NCBI GenBank assembly: GCA_913060665.1 | Contig: CAJXUY010000021.1 | Coordinates: 1-64,000, forward strand | Length of the DNA: 64,000 nt | DNA from: an uncultured Oleiphilaceae bacterium | GTDB lineage: Bacteria; Pseudomonadota; Gammaproteobacteria; Pseudomonadales; Oleiphilaceae | Reading direction: 5' to 3' | In this document: piece by piece, positions 15,644-25,253 of the stretch | Layout of the letters: every line of letters starts with the position of its first letter | How positions within the stretch are numbered: position 1 is the stretch's first letter | Program-made: the position numbers and the translations under genes | The notes under the pieces: model-generated | Told to the model about the DNA's origin: nothing | Seen by the model: the letters and a program-made list of their open reading frames with translations, nothing else | The model's database searches: none

Positions 15644-16516
15644 ATGAACTCGTCAATCAATGGTCTTATTTCTCTATACGCAGCCATATTGCTACTCGCA
15701 AGTAACGGTTATTTTGCTAAGGGTATTTCAATTGACGTGCTCGATATTACAGCCTATCGTTCAATTATAGCTGGGTTGGCGTTATTACTGTTTTTGGCAA
15801 TAAAACGCCAAAAAATGCGTTTGCTATCACCCTCTCATTATCCCTTATCTATTGGGTTGGGGTTGTTATTGGGGATTCACTGGATCACCTTTTTTTATTC
15901 GATGAGAATATCTACGGTCGCCCTCGGTATGACCGTACTCTATACCTATCCCATCATTACTGTATTTTTGGAAAAGCTATTGTTTAACAAGGCTGTTCGT
16001 TTATATGATGTCGTTGTGGCTATAGCCGTATTAATAGGTGTAGGGTTAATGGCGACAGCGGAGAACGGGCTAGAAGGTGGAAATATCGAAGGGATTCTGG
16101 TCGGGCTGTTATCCGCACTCTGTTTTGCGTGCCGTAATGTGACACAGCAGCATTATATGAAAGGGTACCCCGCCTACCTTACTATCTTTTATCAGGTATT
16201 GGTTATAGGTGTTGTGTTTTTGCCATGGGTGGATGTCGGTGCGATAAAATTGTTGGAGCAGTCTTCTGATGATGTACTTAAGCTGGTGTTACTGGGTGTT
16301 GTGTTTACGGCACTGCCACACTCTTTGTTGGCGAACAGTCTACGGACCATTAGCGCAAAATCAGTTGCGTTGATAGGGTGTCTACAGCCGGTTATTGGGA
16401 CAGTTATTGCCTTTATACTCATTAATGATCAGCCATCTATTCAGGTTTTGGTGGGTGCTGTGATCGTTTTAATCGGTGCTGTTTCAGAGACCATTAAACC
16501 TCAACGGGTGGTGTAA
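15644..16516 (+). CDS. EamA/DMT-family membrane transporter
   Basis: About 290 residues with ten hydrophobic helices and two EamA repeats. Family features include SLYAAILLLASNGYFAKG, DITAYRSIIAGLALLLFLA and, in the second half, FTALPHSLLANSLRTISAKSVALIGCLQPVIG. Such inner-membrane carriers export metabolites or amino acids; the substrate is unknown. I prefer ATG 15644 because the track start (15605) sits in the apparent -10 element and the first helix begins right after 15644. However, 15605 has an AAGG just before it and cannot be ruled out. Its stop lies 7 bases from the convergent DsbA-family gene. Confidence 0.88.
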   Translation: MNSSINGLISLYAAILLLASNGYFAKGISIDVLDITAYRSIIAGLALLLFLAIKRQKMRLLSPSHYPLSIGLGLLLGIHWITFFYSMRISTVALGMTVLYTYPIITVFLEKLLFNKAVRLYDVVVAIAVLIGVGLMATAENGLEGGNIEGILVGLLSALCFACRNVTQQHYMKGYPAYLTIFYQVLVIGVVFLPWVDVGAIKLLEQSSDDVLKLVLLGVVFTALPHSLLANSLRTISAKSVALIGCLQPVIGTVIAFILINDQPSIQVLVGAVIVLIGAVSETIKPQRVV

Positions 16517-16523
16517 TATCTAA

Positions 16524-17132
16524 TCATAAATGATTACTAATAGCCTCAATGGTAGTCGTCGGATTATGGTAATCAACGGGTATGGGGTAAGTGTTACCCT
16601 CTTTAACTAGCACTAGTGAGGGGAACCCTCGTACTAACGGTCCACGAGCGAGGTTAATTTGATTCTGCAGGTCTTGCTCTATCTCTGGTGAGCTAATATC
16701 CTGCTTAAACTGAGATTCATCTAACCCAATTTCGCAGGCCAGTTGTATTAAGGTTGATGGCTCCGACGGGTTCATCGCTTGAAGGTAGTAGGCTTCTTGT
16801 ATGCGTTGAATCATCGTTTTTTCTTTATGCTGATTTTTTGCCGCTAGCACAGCCCTACAGGCTGGGTAAGTGGAGCGCTTGGGTGAACATTTAGTCCAAA
16901 AATCATAGTTAAACTGGGTGCCAAGTTCAGACTCAATTCGTTTCCAGTGTGACTGAATCGTCAGTGCCAGTGCTTCAGGCATTGGAGCATTCGAGTCGGG
17001 CGCAAGGCCGCCGACGATATATTCTACAGTAATAGTGTTTGATAGGTGTTGTTGAACCTGACGCCAAGTGGGCTTATAACCCCAGCACCAGCTGCACATC
17101 GGGTCATGAAAGTAGAGTAATGTTGAGTTCAT
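16524..17132 (-). CDS. DsbA family (FrnE-like) thiol protein
   Basis: 202 residues starting MNSTLLYFHDPMCSWCWGYKP. The CSWC thioredoxin-type active site in the context DPMCSWCWG is characteristic of the DSBA-like, DsbA/FrnE oxidoreductase subgroup. A helical insert follows, then the cis-proline region (LARGPLVRGFPSLVLVKEG). There is no signal peptide, so it is predicted to be cytoplasmic, unlike DsbA itself. Its redox partner is unknown. Confidence 0.87.
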   Translation of the reverse strand: MNSTLLYFHDPMCSWCWGYKPTWRQVQQHLSNTITVEYIVGGLAPDSNAPMPEALALTIQSHWKRIESELGTQFNYDFWTKCSPKRSTYPACRAVLAAKNQHKEKTMIQRIQEAYYLQAMNPSEPSTLIQLACEIGLDESQFKQDISSPEIEQDLQNQINLARGPLVRGFPSLVLVKEGNTYPIPVDYHNPTTTIEAISNHL

Positions 17133-17461
17133 ATTCTTAGGTCTACCGTCAATAGCGAGGGTTTAGTGCTAGCGCTAACTAGCGCAAATAGTTGTCGATA
17201 TTAGCTTGGCGGCTGCCAGATTTTTTTAGTTGCAGAAGGCCTTTATTAAAGTTATAGCATAAAGGTTCAATGAATTCTCATATTCATCTACTGACAATTT
17301 ACCTATATGAATGAAGGGCTTTATGTATATAAAATAGCTGACCAGCGTTCATAAAGTTTGACGAGAAATATAATCCCTTTATCATATGGCGGTTGCATCT
17401 GGTTGTTTATTGTAGATGACAGTTATTGAATTAGCCGCGTTGATTTGTATTTGGTGAGTAT
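17133..17461. other. intergenic region between divergent genes
   Basis: 329 bases with no plausible gene. A TATAAT at 17369-17374 could be the -10 element for the acyltransferase downstream, but the matching -35 is poor. A short palindrome TAGCGCTA lies near 17178. Nothing else identified. Confidence 0.4.
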
Positions 17462-18358
17462 ATGTTTAACTTTTTACCTGCATCATTGATTGGTGTACTT
17501 TGTTCTTTTTTCTTGATAGTGAATACGATTGTGCTATGTACAATAATTTATATTCCAACCATTATTAAGATTATTATTCCTTTAAAATTTGTACAAGTGA
17601 TCTGTACTAAAACCATTATTGTGATTTCTGAGCTATGGATCAGTATTAATAGTGGTTGGATGAAATTATTCCAACGCACCGTGTGGGACGTTGAAGGTCT
17701 TGAAGGCCTTAGCCATAAAGGTTGGTATTTGGTAACTAGTAATCATCAGAGTTGGGTCGATATTTTTGCTTTACAGCATATTTTTAATCGTCGTATTCCT
17801 TTCTTAAAATTCTTTATAAAGAAAGAGTTAATTTGGGTACCCTTTATTGGTGTAGCCTGGTGGGCGATGGACTTCCCATTTATGAAGCGCTACAGCAAAG
17901 AGTTTTTGAAAAAGCACCCAGAAATGCGCGGCAAGGATGTTGAAACGACACGTAAAGCCTGTCAAAAGTTCCGCTATACTCCCGTAAGCGTGATCAATTT
18001 TGCTGAAGGAACTCGATTTACAGACCAAAAACATGCGCGCCAAAAGTCGCCGTACAAAAACTTATTGAAGCCTAAAGTGGGTGGTACCGCGCTAGTGCTT
18101 GATGCGATGGGTGATTGTATTTCTACATTGCTGGATATAACGATTGTGTACCCTGATGGACGGCCTGGATTTTGGGATTTTATGTGCGGCAAGGTTAAGC
18201 GGGTTTCCATACGTATTAACCTGGTAGAAATTCCGCAAGAGTTAAGAAACCGTGATTATAATCAAGATGACCAGCATCGGAATAAAATCAAAAACTGGGT
18301 GGACGAATTGTGGGTGAGCAAAGACCGGTTTATATCTGACTTTAATTCGCTTAAATAA
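17462..18358 (+). CDS. YihG-like acyltransferase (PlsC superfamily)
   Basis: 298 residues. Two N-terminal hydrophobic stretches (about 5-40 and 45-62) are followed by the acyltransferase core: NHQSWVDIF (HX4D, intact), FPFMKRYSKEF, INFAEGTRFT and the conserved LKPKVGGTALVL. These match the YihG/acyltransferase subgroup of inner-membrane enzymes that adjust phospholipid acyl composition. A standard terminator follows. Confidence 0.88.
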   Translation: MFNFLPASLIGVLCSFFLIVNTIVLCTIIYIPTIIKIIIPLKFVQVICTKTIIVISELWISINSGWMKLFQRTVWDVEGLEGLSHKGWYLVTSNHQSWVDIFALQHIFNRRIPFLKFFIKKELIWVPFIGVAWWAMDFPFMKRYSKEFLKKHPEMRGKDVETTRKACQKFRYTPVSVINFAEGTRFTDQKHARQKSPYKNLLKPKVGGTALVLDAMGDCISTLLDITIVYPDGRPGFWDFMCGKVKRVSIRINLVEIPQELRNRDYNQDDQHRNKIKNWVDELWVSKDRFISDFNSLK

Positions 18359-18381
18359 ACACTGTGTTACTATTACAAGCT

Positions 18382-18411
18382 AAAAGGGGCCCTATGTTCG
18401 GCTCCTTTTTT
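18382..18411 (+). terminator. rho-independent terminator after the YihG-like gene
   Basis: AAAAGGGGCC, 8-base loop, GGCTCCTTTTTT: a stem with a single G-U and a run of six T. It starts 24 bases after the stop codon. Confidence 0.85.
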
Positions 18412-18586
18412 GTGTCTTATTTTACTTGCTGTCACTGGGCTTTACGACGTTAGGTGCAGAGGTATAGTCGGTGAGTGAATCTAAAAAAGATGTAGCATTG
18501 TGTGTTGTCGTGGTTTATCCCTACAGGATGATTCTGCGTGTTATTCTGGCAATATTGAATATTCAAATAATGATTATAGTTAACAT

Positions 18587-19462
18587 ATGAATTATGTCGT
18601 GGACCATAAAATAGCACTTGAACACATTATGATCGAACACTTTTCTGACGCTAGAAAGAGAGTGGATAGTGTTTGTGCAGATCAATTTTTCTCGCTCAAA
18701 ACAGTTACCCAGCGGCACTGGGATAATAGGAAAGACATTCCTCAGGATATAGCTGCCATGCCTCGAGCGGGTTGGGGATTGGCTAAAAAACTAGCCGGTA
18801 AGGGCGGTACCGCCAACCGGGTACCTAGTGGTAAAGAACTGGCGCTATTAGATATTGTGACTGAAGATTTGTTGCAACTGGATAAGTTGTCAGAAACGCT
18901 TAATGATTACCTTGAGAAAGAAGTGAGATCCGTTGGGTTGACTACACAAGAGCTTTCTAATTTATTAGATAAGCGAAATGCGCCAATGGTCGAAACGTGG
19001 TTAAAACAAAGAATAGAAACCCACGCTGTCGCACAGGAAGGTGTTCGAGAGTCACTGGTGTTTATTGCTACAGGGTTAGTCGGGCGAGCATTTTCAGATA
19101 AAGCTGTATTTGGAAGTTCGATGGGTTTGGGGTCAATGGCCGCAACATCACTTTACTTAAGCCATCAAGGTTGGTGGTCAGGGTTGATGGTTCAGGTATT
19201 CGGAGTGCCTGGCTGGGTATCAGTCGCTGGCATGATGGGTGGCGTTGTGGCGACATTGACAGTTATGCCGATACTATCACCGCTGGTTGAGACGGGTGTA
19301 AACCGCTTTAGGGCGCAAAGAATGCTAACCAAAATTGTAGATTCTGTTGAACAGGATATGATGAAGGAAAGCCCAGAGGTTGCAGGGATAGCGGGTCGGT
19401 TAGCAACGTTTATCGGATTGCTGCCTGACTTGTTACAAATTGCGGTTAAGCTTAAAAGTTAA
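18587..19462 (+). CDS. uncharacterised membrane protein, possibly DUF6635-like
   Basis: 291 residues. The N-terminal region (about 18-70: EHFSDARKRVDSVCADQFF, then PRAGWGLAKKLAGK) resembles the start of DUF6635-type proteins, a weak recall-based match. A helical soluble stretch (80-165) follows, then two or three hydrophobic segments near 185-240 (SMAATSLYLSHQGWWSGLMV, VAGMMGGVVATLTVMPIL), and an amphipathic C-terminus. It is 15 bases upstream of the voltage-sensor-like gene, and the two almost certainly form an operon. No catalytic motif is seen; function unknown. Confidence 0.65.
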   Translation: MNYVVDHKIALEHIMIEHFSDARKRVDSVCADQFFSLKTVTQRHWDNRKDIPQDIAAMPRAGWGLAKKLAGKGGTANRVPSGKELALLDIVTEDLLQLDKLSETLNDYLEKEVRSVGLTTQELSNLLDKRNAPMVETWLKQRIETHAVAQEGVRESLVFIATGLVGRAFSDKAVFGSSMGLGSMAATSLYLSHQGWWSGLMVQVFGVPGWVSVAGMMGGVVATLTVMPILSPLVETGVNRFRAQRMLTKIVDSVEQDMMKESPEVAGIAGRLATFIGLLPDLLQIAVKLKS

Positions 19463-19477
19463 AGGTGCTGGATAACT

Positions 19478-20476
19478 ATGCTGAAATTTAATCGAGACAG
19501 GCTACGGGCTAGCCACGAAAGTATTTGGCTCGCAGTTGATTTTGTAATGTTAGGGTTATTGCTATTAAACCTTGCTTTCATACTGTTTGACTCCCTTTAT
19601 ATCACTGAATATTTTAGGGCTACGTTGGATTTTATTTCGCCTTCTATCGCTATGCATTATCAGCCGATCCATAATAATTTTATATTGATTGACCTCTGCT
19701 TTGTTGCGGTTTTCTTTACTGAATTCTGTTTGCGTTGGTTTGTTTCGGTTAAACGTAAGGAATATCTTCGTTGGTACTTTTTCCCGGTTATACACTGGTA
19801 TGATTTGGTAGGTTGTATTCCGCTGGGTGCGACCCGCATATTTAGATTTTTGAGGGTCTTTTCGATTATTTATCGTCTGCATAAATACAAAATCGTAGAT
19901 TTGACGAACTCGAAAATATATCAGTTTATAACCTTTTATTATGATGTTTTCATTGAAGAGCTTAGCGATCGAATTGTAGTAAAGGTGTTGTCAGATGCGC
20001 AGAAAGATCTTCGACAAGGGGCTCCGCTACTTGATGAAATTGCGACTAAAGTGGTGGCGACCCGTCAAGATACGCTTAGTCTTTGGATTGCGTCGGTGCT
20101 GACTCATGCTGGTCACTCAATTGAAGATAAAACATCCGGGGTGGTGATTCGTGATCATGTGAAAAGTAGCGTTTCAAAGGCGGTTCGTGAGAATAGCGAA
20201 GTATCACGGCTAAAACTGGTTCCCGTTTTAGGGAGTTCCATCGAACAAACGCTAGAAAGTGCCGTCGCTGATATTGTGATTCAATCAGTAATTCATCTAT
20301 TGAAAGATATGAGCCCTCAAAAAATAAACTATTTCATTACCCACGGCATTACTGCGACCCCATTGGAAGAAAAAACGTTGGATAAAGAAGTGTTAGCTAT
20401 CGTAGACGAATGTATTGAACTACTAAAAGGCCATGTTTCTAATCAGCGTTGGAAAGCACACTTTGATCAAGACTGA
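19478..20476 (+). CDS. voltage-sensor-like membrane protein lacking a pore domain
   Basis: 332 residues. The first 140 read like S1-S4 of the ion-transport superfamily: S1 (WLAVDFVMLGLLLLNLAFILF), S2 with acidic residues in ILIDLCFVAVFFTEFCLRWF, S3 with aspartate in HWYDLVGCIPLG, and an S4-like helix TRIFRFLRVFSIIYRLHK with basic residues every third position. There is no S5, pore loop or S6. The remaining 190 residues are predicted to be soluble and helical. Automatic pipelines would probably call it an ion transporter. Its operon partner is the membrane protein just upstream. Confidence 0.75.
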   Translation: MLKFNRDRLRASHESIWLAVDFVMLGLLLLNLAFILFDSLYITEYFRATLDFISPSIAMHYQPIHNNFILIDLCFVAVFFTEFCLRWFVSVKRKEYLRWYFFPVIHWYDLVGCIPLGATRIFRFLRVFSIIYRLHKYKIVDLTNSKIYQFITFYYDVFIEELSDRIVVKVLSDAQKDLRQGAPLLDEIATKVVATRQDTLSLWIASVLTHAGHSIEDKTSGVVIRDHVKSSVSKAVRENSEVSRLKLVPVLGSSIEQTLESAVADIVIQSVIHLLKDMSPQKINYFITHGITATPLEEKTLDKEVLAIVDECIELLKGHVSNQRWKAHFDQD

Positions 20477-20577
20477 TTATCCATAACCTAAACCTCCCCT
20501 ATTTAGGCTACTTGTAAATACACATCTTATAGCTAGACTTATGGAACAATTATGTGATTAAAGGCTGAGGTTAATCG

Positions 20578-21126
20578 ATGAAATTAGTACAAACTATTAC
20601 ATTATGCAGTGCCGTTGTTCTATCTATGTTTTCATTCGCCGAAGAAGTGCCAGAGAAAGCTAAAGCATTGGTACCGACTTTTCAGGCTTGGGGTGAAAAT
20701 GCGGTGTTAGTGGATGCGGTTAAGGCACATAATGCGACTGGAATAACCCTAGACGAGATTCAGGCTCGCGATAAAAGTTGGCGTGCAGTTTCAGGCGTTA
20801 ACGACTTTATGAAGGCGTTAATGACCAATAGCGCAGCACAGGAAATGAGCACCCTTGAACAATCCAAACCTTATTTGCTTGAGCTATTTCTCATGGATAA
20901 TCAAGGTGCGAATGTAGCGATGACGAATAAAACCTCAGATTATTGGCAGGGTGATGAAGCTAAGTTTACTGAGAGCTTTAAAGGTGGTGTAGGTGCCGTT
21001 CATCTGGGTGAAGTTGAGTTTGATGAGAGTGCGCAGGCCTACTTGGTGCAAATATCAGTACCCGTTATGGAGGCTGGAAAGGCTATTGGTGCCATTACTG
21101 TCGGCATTAACTTAGACGAACTGTAA
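20578..21126 (+). CDS. periplasmic PDC/cache-type sensor domain protein
   Basis: 182 residues with a clear signal peptide (MKLVQTITLCSAVVLSMFSFA). A single PDC/cache-like domain follows: LLELFLMDNQGANVAMTNKTSDYWQGDE, then AYLVQISVPVMEAGKAIGAITVGINLDEL, the standard end of a double-PAS/cache ligand fold. It has no membrane anchor or output domain. Proteins of this type can serve as soluble periplasmic sensors for a partner receptor. The chemoreceptor gene starts 44 bases downstream, which suggests that pairing. Confidence 0.8.
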   Translation: MKLVQTITLCSAVVLSMFSFAEEVPEKAKALVPTFQAWGENAVLVDAVKAHNATGITLDEIQARDKSWRAVSGVNDFMKALMTNSAAQEMSTLEQSKPYLLELFLMDNQGANVAMTNKTSDYWQGDEAKFTESFKGGVGAVHLGEVEFDESAQAYLVQISVPVMEAGKAIGAITVGINLDEL

Positions 21127-21170
21127 AAGTCGTTTCAATTAATTCTGTAATTTTTGGTTAGAGAAATACT

Positions 21171-22817
21171 ATGATCTGGTTTAAGAACTTGAAGTTTGTC
21201 TGGAAACTATCAATCCCCATTTTTTTGATAGCGTTCACAATGATAATGCTCTCGTATGACAGTATTAAACTAGTTGATAGGCTATCGATAGAGGGGGAGC
21301 AAATTACTCAGGAGTACATCCCGAGTATAGACTTTCTTCTACAAGCCGATAGAGATGCTTACCAAACGCAAGTGGCAGAGCGAAGCATGCTGTTTTTGAA
21401 ACCAGGTGGAGATGATTACTTGGAAATGAAAAAGCAGCATAATGAAAACCTGTTGCAAGTAGTAGAGAGGGTTACCAAGTTTTCAAAAATTACCCAGATC
21501 GATGGTGCAGCGCCGCTGTTGGATAAGTTTAATAGTGCTTATTCAGCGTGGAGTACTCAATCACTAAAAATTATTGCTGAGCTCGATGCGAAATCGAGAA
21601 TTGGGAGAACGAATGCCCGTGAACTGAGTTTCGGTGAGGGTTTGGCTAGTTTTAGTGAGATGCGAACAACGCTTGATAAGCTATCTGAACTGGCGCTTGC
21701 GGAATCTTCTGTTTTGTCACAGAAAATGAATGATCATATGTCAGTAGCGATCGCACAACAATTAGCCGGATTACTGATTGGCTTAGTGATCTGCCTTGGA
21801 ATAGCGGTGTTTTTTCCTAGACTTATTACTAATGACCTTAATGAAATTAACAGGAAGTTAACCGATATTGCTGAAGGGGAGGGTGATCTTACCGCTCGAA
21901 TTGATATTCGACGAAAAGATGAGCTGGGGAACCTGTCATACTCAGTTAACCGGTTTATCGGCCAGCTTCAAAATATGGTTCAAGAGATTGCAAGTAACAC
22001 CCGTAGTGTCGCAACCGCGGCAGAGGAACTTTCCTCTATTGCTGTAGATGTTAACGAGTCTGTAGCCCAAGAGAGTAGTGCTATAGATATGGTCGTTACG
22101 GCTGTGACTGAGATGGGGGCTGCAGTAGAGCAAGTTGCAGCGAACACCACTGAAACGGCGCAACAGGCTAATGACGCTAGTGATGCGGCGACTACAGGGC
22201 GAGATATCGTCAGTAGTACGATGACAGAAATTGAATTGTTATCAGGTAAGATTCATGATGCCTCAATGGTCATTGAGCAACTTCAGGCCGAGGCCAATAG
22301 TATTGCATCGGTATTAGATGTAATTAGAGGTATTGCCGAACAGACTAACTTGCTTGCTCTTAATGCTGCCATTGAGGCTGCCCGAGCGGGAGAGCAAGGG
22401 CGTGGCTTCGCTGTGGTAGCAGATGAAGTGAGAACACTCGCCAGTAAAACCCAACAGTCGACTCAAGATATTCAAGTTATGATCGAAACCTTACAGTCGG
22501 GTGTAGCGCGCGCGGTTGCTTCGATGGAAGAGGGGACTCAAAAAGCCACTACAACGGTTGAAATTGGCGAGAAAGCCAATAGTGCGCTCGTTGATATTGA
22601 GACGTCAATTCAAGGGATTAATGACAAAGCCATACAAATTGCCAGCGCTACAGAGCAGCAGCACCAAGTCACTGAAGATATTAACAAAAATATGGCAATG
22701 ATTAGTGATCTGTCGAGTCATAGTACAGAAAGTGCTCAGCAAGTTACGAATTCGAGCTCAGAATTAGCAGAGCTATCGGCCAATCTTCAGACTATTGTGA
22801 GTCGCTTTAAAGTGTAG
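21171..22817 (+). CDS. methyl-accepting chemotaxis protein (4HB-type sensor)
   Basis: 548 residues. TM1 (about 12-32, [20 protein letters not shown]) precedes a helical periplasmic sensor with a 4HB_MCP pattern. TM2 (about 193-215, [18 protein letters not shown]) is followed by a HAMP domain ([21 protein letters not shown]) and a signalling domain containing [20 protein letters not shown] and [13 protein letters not shown], the CheA/CheW tip. No C-terminal pentapeptide tether is present. It is probably cotranscribed with the upstream periplasmic cache-domain gene. Confidence 0.92.
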   Translation: MIWFKNLKFVWKLSIPIFLIAFTMIMLSYDSIKLVDRLSIEGEQITQEYIPSIDFLLQADRDAYQTQVAERSMLFLKPGGDDYLEMKKQHNENLLQVVERVTKFSKITQIDGAAPLLDKFNSAYSAWSTQSLKIIAELDAKSRIGRTNARELSFGEGLASFSEMRTTLDKLSELALAESSVLSQKMNDHMSVAIAQQLAGLLIGLVICLGIAVFFPRLITNDLNEINRKLTDIAEGEGDLTARIDIRRKDELGNLSYSVNRFIGQLQNMVQEIASNTRSVATAAEELSSIAVDVNESVAQESSAIDMVVTAVTEMGAAVEQVAANTTETAQQANDASDAATTGRDIVSSTMTEIELLSGKIHDASMVIEQLQAEANSIASVLDVIRGIAEQTNLLALNAAIEAARAGEQGRGFAVVADEVRTLASKTQQSTQDIQVMIETLQSGVARAVASMEEGTQKATTTVEIGEKANSALVDIETSIQGINDKAIQIASATEQQHQVTEDINKNMAMISDLSSHSTESAQQVTNSSSELAELSANLQTIVSRFKV

Positions 22818-22825
22818 AGTAAAAC

Positions 22826-22852
22826 ACTGGCAGAGTTTATCTGTCAGTTCTC
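22826..22852 (+). terminator. weak terminator-like hairpin after the chemoreceptor gene
   Basis: ACTGGCAGA, 5-base loop, TCTGTCAGT (one G-U), then TCTC. It begins 9 bases after the stop. The T-tract is poor. Confidence 0.4.
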
Positions 22853-22982
22853 TTGTATACTATGTGGCATCATTAGGCAGTGAACTGTCCTGAAAGGCTT
22901 GTACCGCTCAGTCAACCTTCCCTCCTGATATTCACCAGCGGTTATTACCACTTCACCTAGGCATTAATAAGGAGTTATTTCT

Positions 22983-23606
22983 GTGGATCGTATAAAACGT
23001 TTTATCAAAACATCATTTGTAGGCGGGATTTTAGTCTTGCTTCCTATCGTGATATTGGTGTTTTTGTTCAGCTGGGCATTCGAAGTAGTTACCAACCTTA
23101 TTCAACCGCTTACAGACTTAATTATAAAAACTAATGGAATGCCTGAAATACTGGGAGATATGTTAGCTATTTCGGTTATTTTTATCGTTTGCTTTGTGGT
23201 TGGCAGCATTGTATCGACGGGTTTTGGTGTGCTGATGCATAGTTATTTTGATAAATATTTGGTTCGAATAGCGCCTGGTTACCGATTAATTAAAGAAATA
23301 GTAGGGCAGTTTTTTGGCGATAAGTCTTCGTCGCCATTTGCTAATGGTGAGGTAGCCAGAGCTCGTATTTTTGGGTCAAGTTGCAGCACTACAGTGACGG
23401 CTATTGTCACCTCTCGGCATGAAGATGGGGCGTATACCGTTTTTGTGCCCACAGGGCCAAACCCAACATCAGGAAATATGTTTCATTTACCTCAAGAAAT
23501 GATTGAAATTTGTCCGGGTATCAAAGTTGAAGATATGATGAAAACGATTATCGCGTGTGGTGCTGGTAGCGGTGATCTATTCGCGCAGCCTAAAAAAGCT
23601 CTATAG
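22983..23606 (+). CDS. DUF502 family membrane protein
   Basis: 207 residues from a GTG start with AAGGAG eight bases upstream. Two transmembrane helices (about 10-36, SFVGGILVLLPIVILVFLFSW, and 58-85, MLAISVIFIVCFVVGSIVS) are followed by a cytoplasmic part with TSRHEDGAYTVFVPTGPNPTSG, the DUF502 hallmark. The family is widespread and uncharacterised. It lies upstream of pyruvate kinase with 144 bases between them, so joint transcription is possible but not shown. Confidence 0.88.
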   Translation: MDRIKRFIKTSFVGGILVLLPIVILVFLFSWAFEVVTNLIQPLTDLIIKTNGMPEILGDMLAISVIFIVCFVVGSIVSTGFGVLMHSYFDKYLVRIAPGYRLIKEIVGQFFGDKSSSPFANGEVARARIFGSSCSTTVTAIVTSRHEDGAYTVFVPTGPNPTSGNMFHLPQEMIEICPGIKVEDMMKTIIACGAGSGDLFAQPKKAL

Positions 23607-23750
23607 TGATGTTAAGCCTGATGTTTAATGACTCCTTCGTATGTTCAGTTGAAACAAAGATGTTAAATAACTGTGCTAAGGTCTAATCGTGTTGTTTTAA
23701 AAAGAACGTTAACCCAATAGCTTAAGACTTAATTTAAGGAAGAGTATTTA

Positions 23751-25199
23751 ATGCTAAGACGCACCAAAATTGTTGCGACGTTAGGGCCAGCTACTGACTC
23801 TGTTGAGTCACTTGAAGCGATTATTAGGGCTGGGGTCGATGTTGTCAGACTGAATTTTTCTCACGGTGAAAGTGAAGACCATATTCAACGGGCCAAGCGT
23901 GTTAGAAGTGTCGCTAATAAACAAGGACGGTTTGTGGCTGTATTGGCTGACCTACAAGGTCCTAAAATACGAATAGCCCGTTTTTCATGCGACATAATCA
24001 CGTTGAAGGCCGGTGATAAGTTTGCTTTGGATACTCGCCTAGGTATTAATGATGGCGATCAGCATGCGGTGGGTATTGACCACGAAGCGGTGATCAACGA
24101 TACACGTCCTAATGATATTCTGTTGCTGGATGATGGTAGAATTGAGTTATTGGTTAGCACCAATGATGGTGTTTGTATTGAGTGTGACGTATTAATCGGT
24201 GGCGTACTTTCTAACAATAAAGGGATTAATAAGAAAGGCGGTGGACTGTCAGCTAAAGCGTTAACCGATAAAGATAAGTCTGACATTAAGGTAGCGGCTC
24301 AATTTGATGCAGATTATGTTGCGGTGTCATTCCCCCGTGATGCTGCTGATATGAATGAAGCTAGAACGCTGATAACGGAAGCGGGTTCTGATGCGGGTTT
24401 GATAGCTAAAATAGAGCGGGCAGAGCTTGTCGCTGATAGTGAAATGCTTGATGAGGTTATTCGAGTTTCGAATGGTGTTATGGTTGCGCGAGGTGACTTG
24501 GCGGTAGAGGTGGGTGATGCTGAGTTGGTAGCAATTCAAAAGCACATCATACAGCGTGCTCGCGCACTGAATCGTGTGGTTATTACCGCGACACAGATGA
24601 TGGAGTCGATGATTACAAACCCTATGCCGACGCGAGCAGAAGTATCTGATGTTGCGAATGCAGTGATTGATGGGACTGATGCCGTTATGTTATCTGCTGA
24701 AACGGCGGTAGGTGAATATCCAGTTGAAGTCATAGATGCGATGAATCGTATTTGTACCGGGGCTGAGCGAAGTCTATCTACGCAGGTGTCTCAGCACCGT
24801 ATACATGAGTCATTTGAAAGAATTGATGAGAGTATAGCATTGTCCGCGATGTACGCTGCAAACCATCTCAAGGGCGTTAAGGCGATTGTCAGCATGACCG
24901 AGACAGGGGCCACTCCGTTGTTGATGTCTCGGATACGATCAAAGCTACCTATATTTTCGTTCTCAGGCCAACTTCATACTCAACGCCGAATGGCACTATA
25001 TCGAGGTGTTCAAACAATAGCATTTGATGCGGCAGATGTGGCGAATGAAGAGGTAAATCGGTTTGCTATAGATACACTGCTCAAAAAGAACGTAGTTGAA
25101 GACGGTGATTTGGTGATACTCACCAAAGGTGACTATGTGAATGCACAGTGCGGAACTAACACGATGAAGATCTTGAGCGTTGGCGGGGATATTCGCTAA
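23751..25199 (+). CDS. pyk: pyruvate kinase
   Basis: 482 residues. It makes pyruvate and ATP from phosphoenolpyruvate and ADP, the last step of glycolysis. All family motifs are visible: RRTKIVATLGPATDS at the start, VVRLNFSHG, VLADLQGPKIR, LIAKIERAEL around the catalytic lysine, MVARGDLAVEVG and VITATQMMESM, followed by the C-terminal domain with ETGATPLLMSR. It is followed by a strong bidirectional terminator. Confidence 0.96.
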   Translation: MLRRTKIVATLGPATDSVESLEAIIRAGVDVVRLNFSHGESEDHIQRAKRVRSVANKQGRFVAVLADLQGPKIRIARFSCDIITLKAGDKFALDTRLGINDGDQHAVGIDHEAVINDTRPNDILLLDDGRIELLVSTNDGVCIECDVLIGGVLSNNKGINKKGGGLSAKALTDKDKSDIKVAAQFDADYVAVSFPRDAADMNEARTLITEAGSDAGLIAKIERAELVADSEMLDEVIRVSNGVMVARGDLAVEVGDAELVAIQKHIIQRARALNRVVITATQMMESMITNPMPTRAEVSDVANAVIDGTDAVMLSAETAVGEYPVEVIDAMNRICTGAERSLSTQVSQHRIHESFERIDESIALSAMYAANHLKGVKAIVSMTETGATPLLMSRIRSKLPIFSFSGQLHTQRRMALYRGVQTIAFDAADVANEEVNRFAIDTLLKKNVVEDGDLVILTKGDYVNAQCGTNTMKILSVGGDIR

Positions 25200-25207
25200 C
25201 CGGAGTA

Positions 25208-25240
25208 ACAAAAGGCTCGTAAGTTATCGAGCCTTTTGTT
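25208..25240. terminator. bidirectional terminator between pyk and ppiC
   Basis: ACAAAAGGCTCG and CGAGCCTTTTGT are perfect 12-base arms around an 8-base loop, with A-rich and T-rich flanks on the appropriate sides for both converging genes. Confidence 0.88.
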
Positions 25241-25253
25241 TAGTAATTTACCG

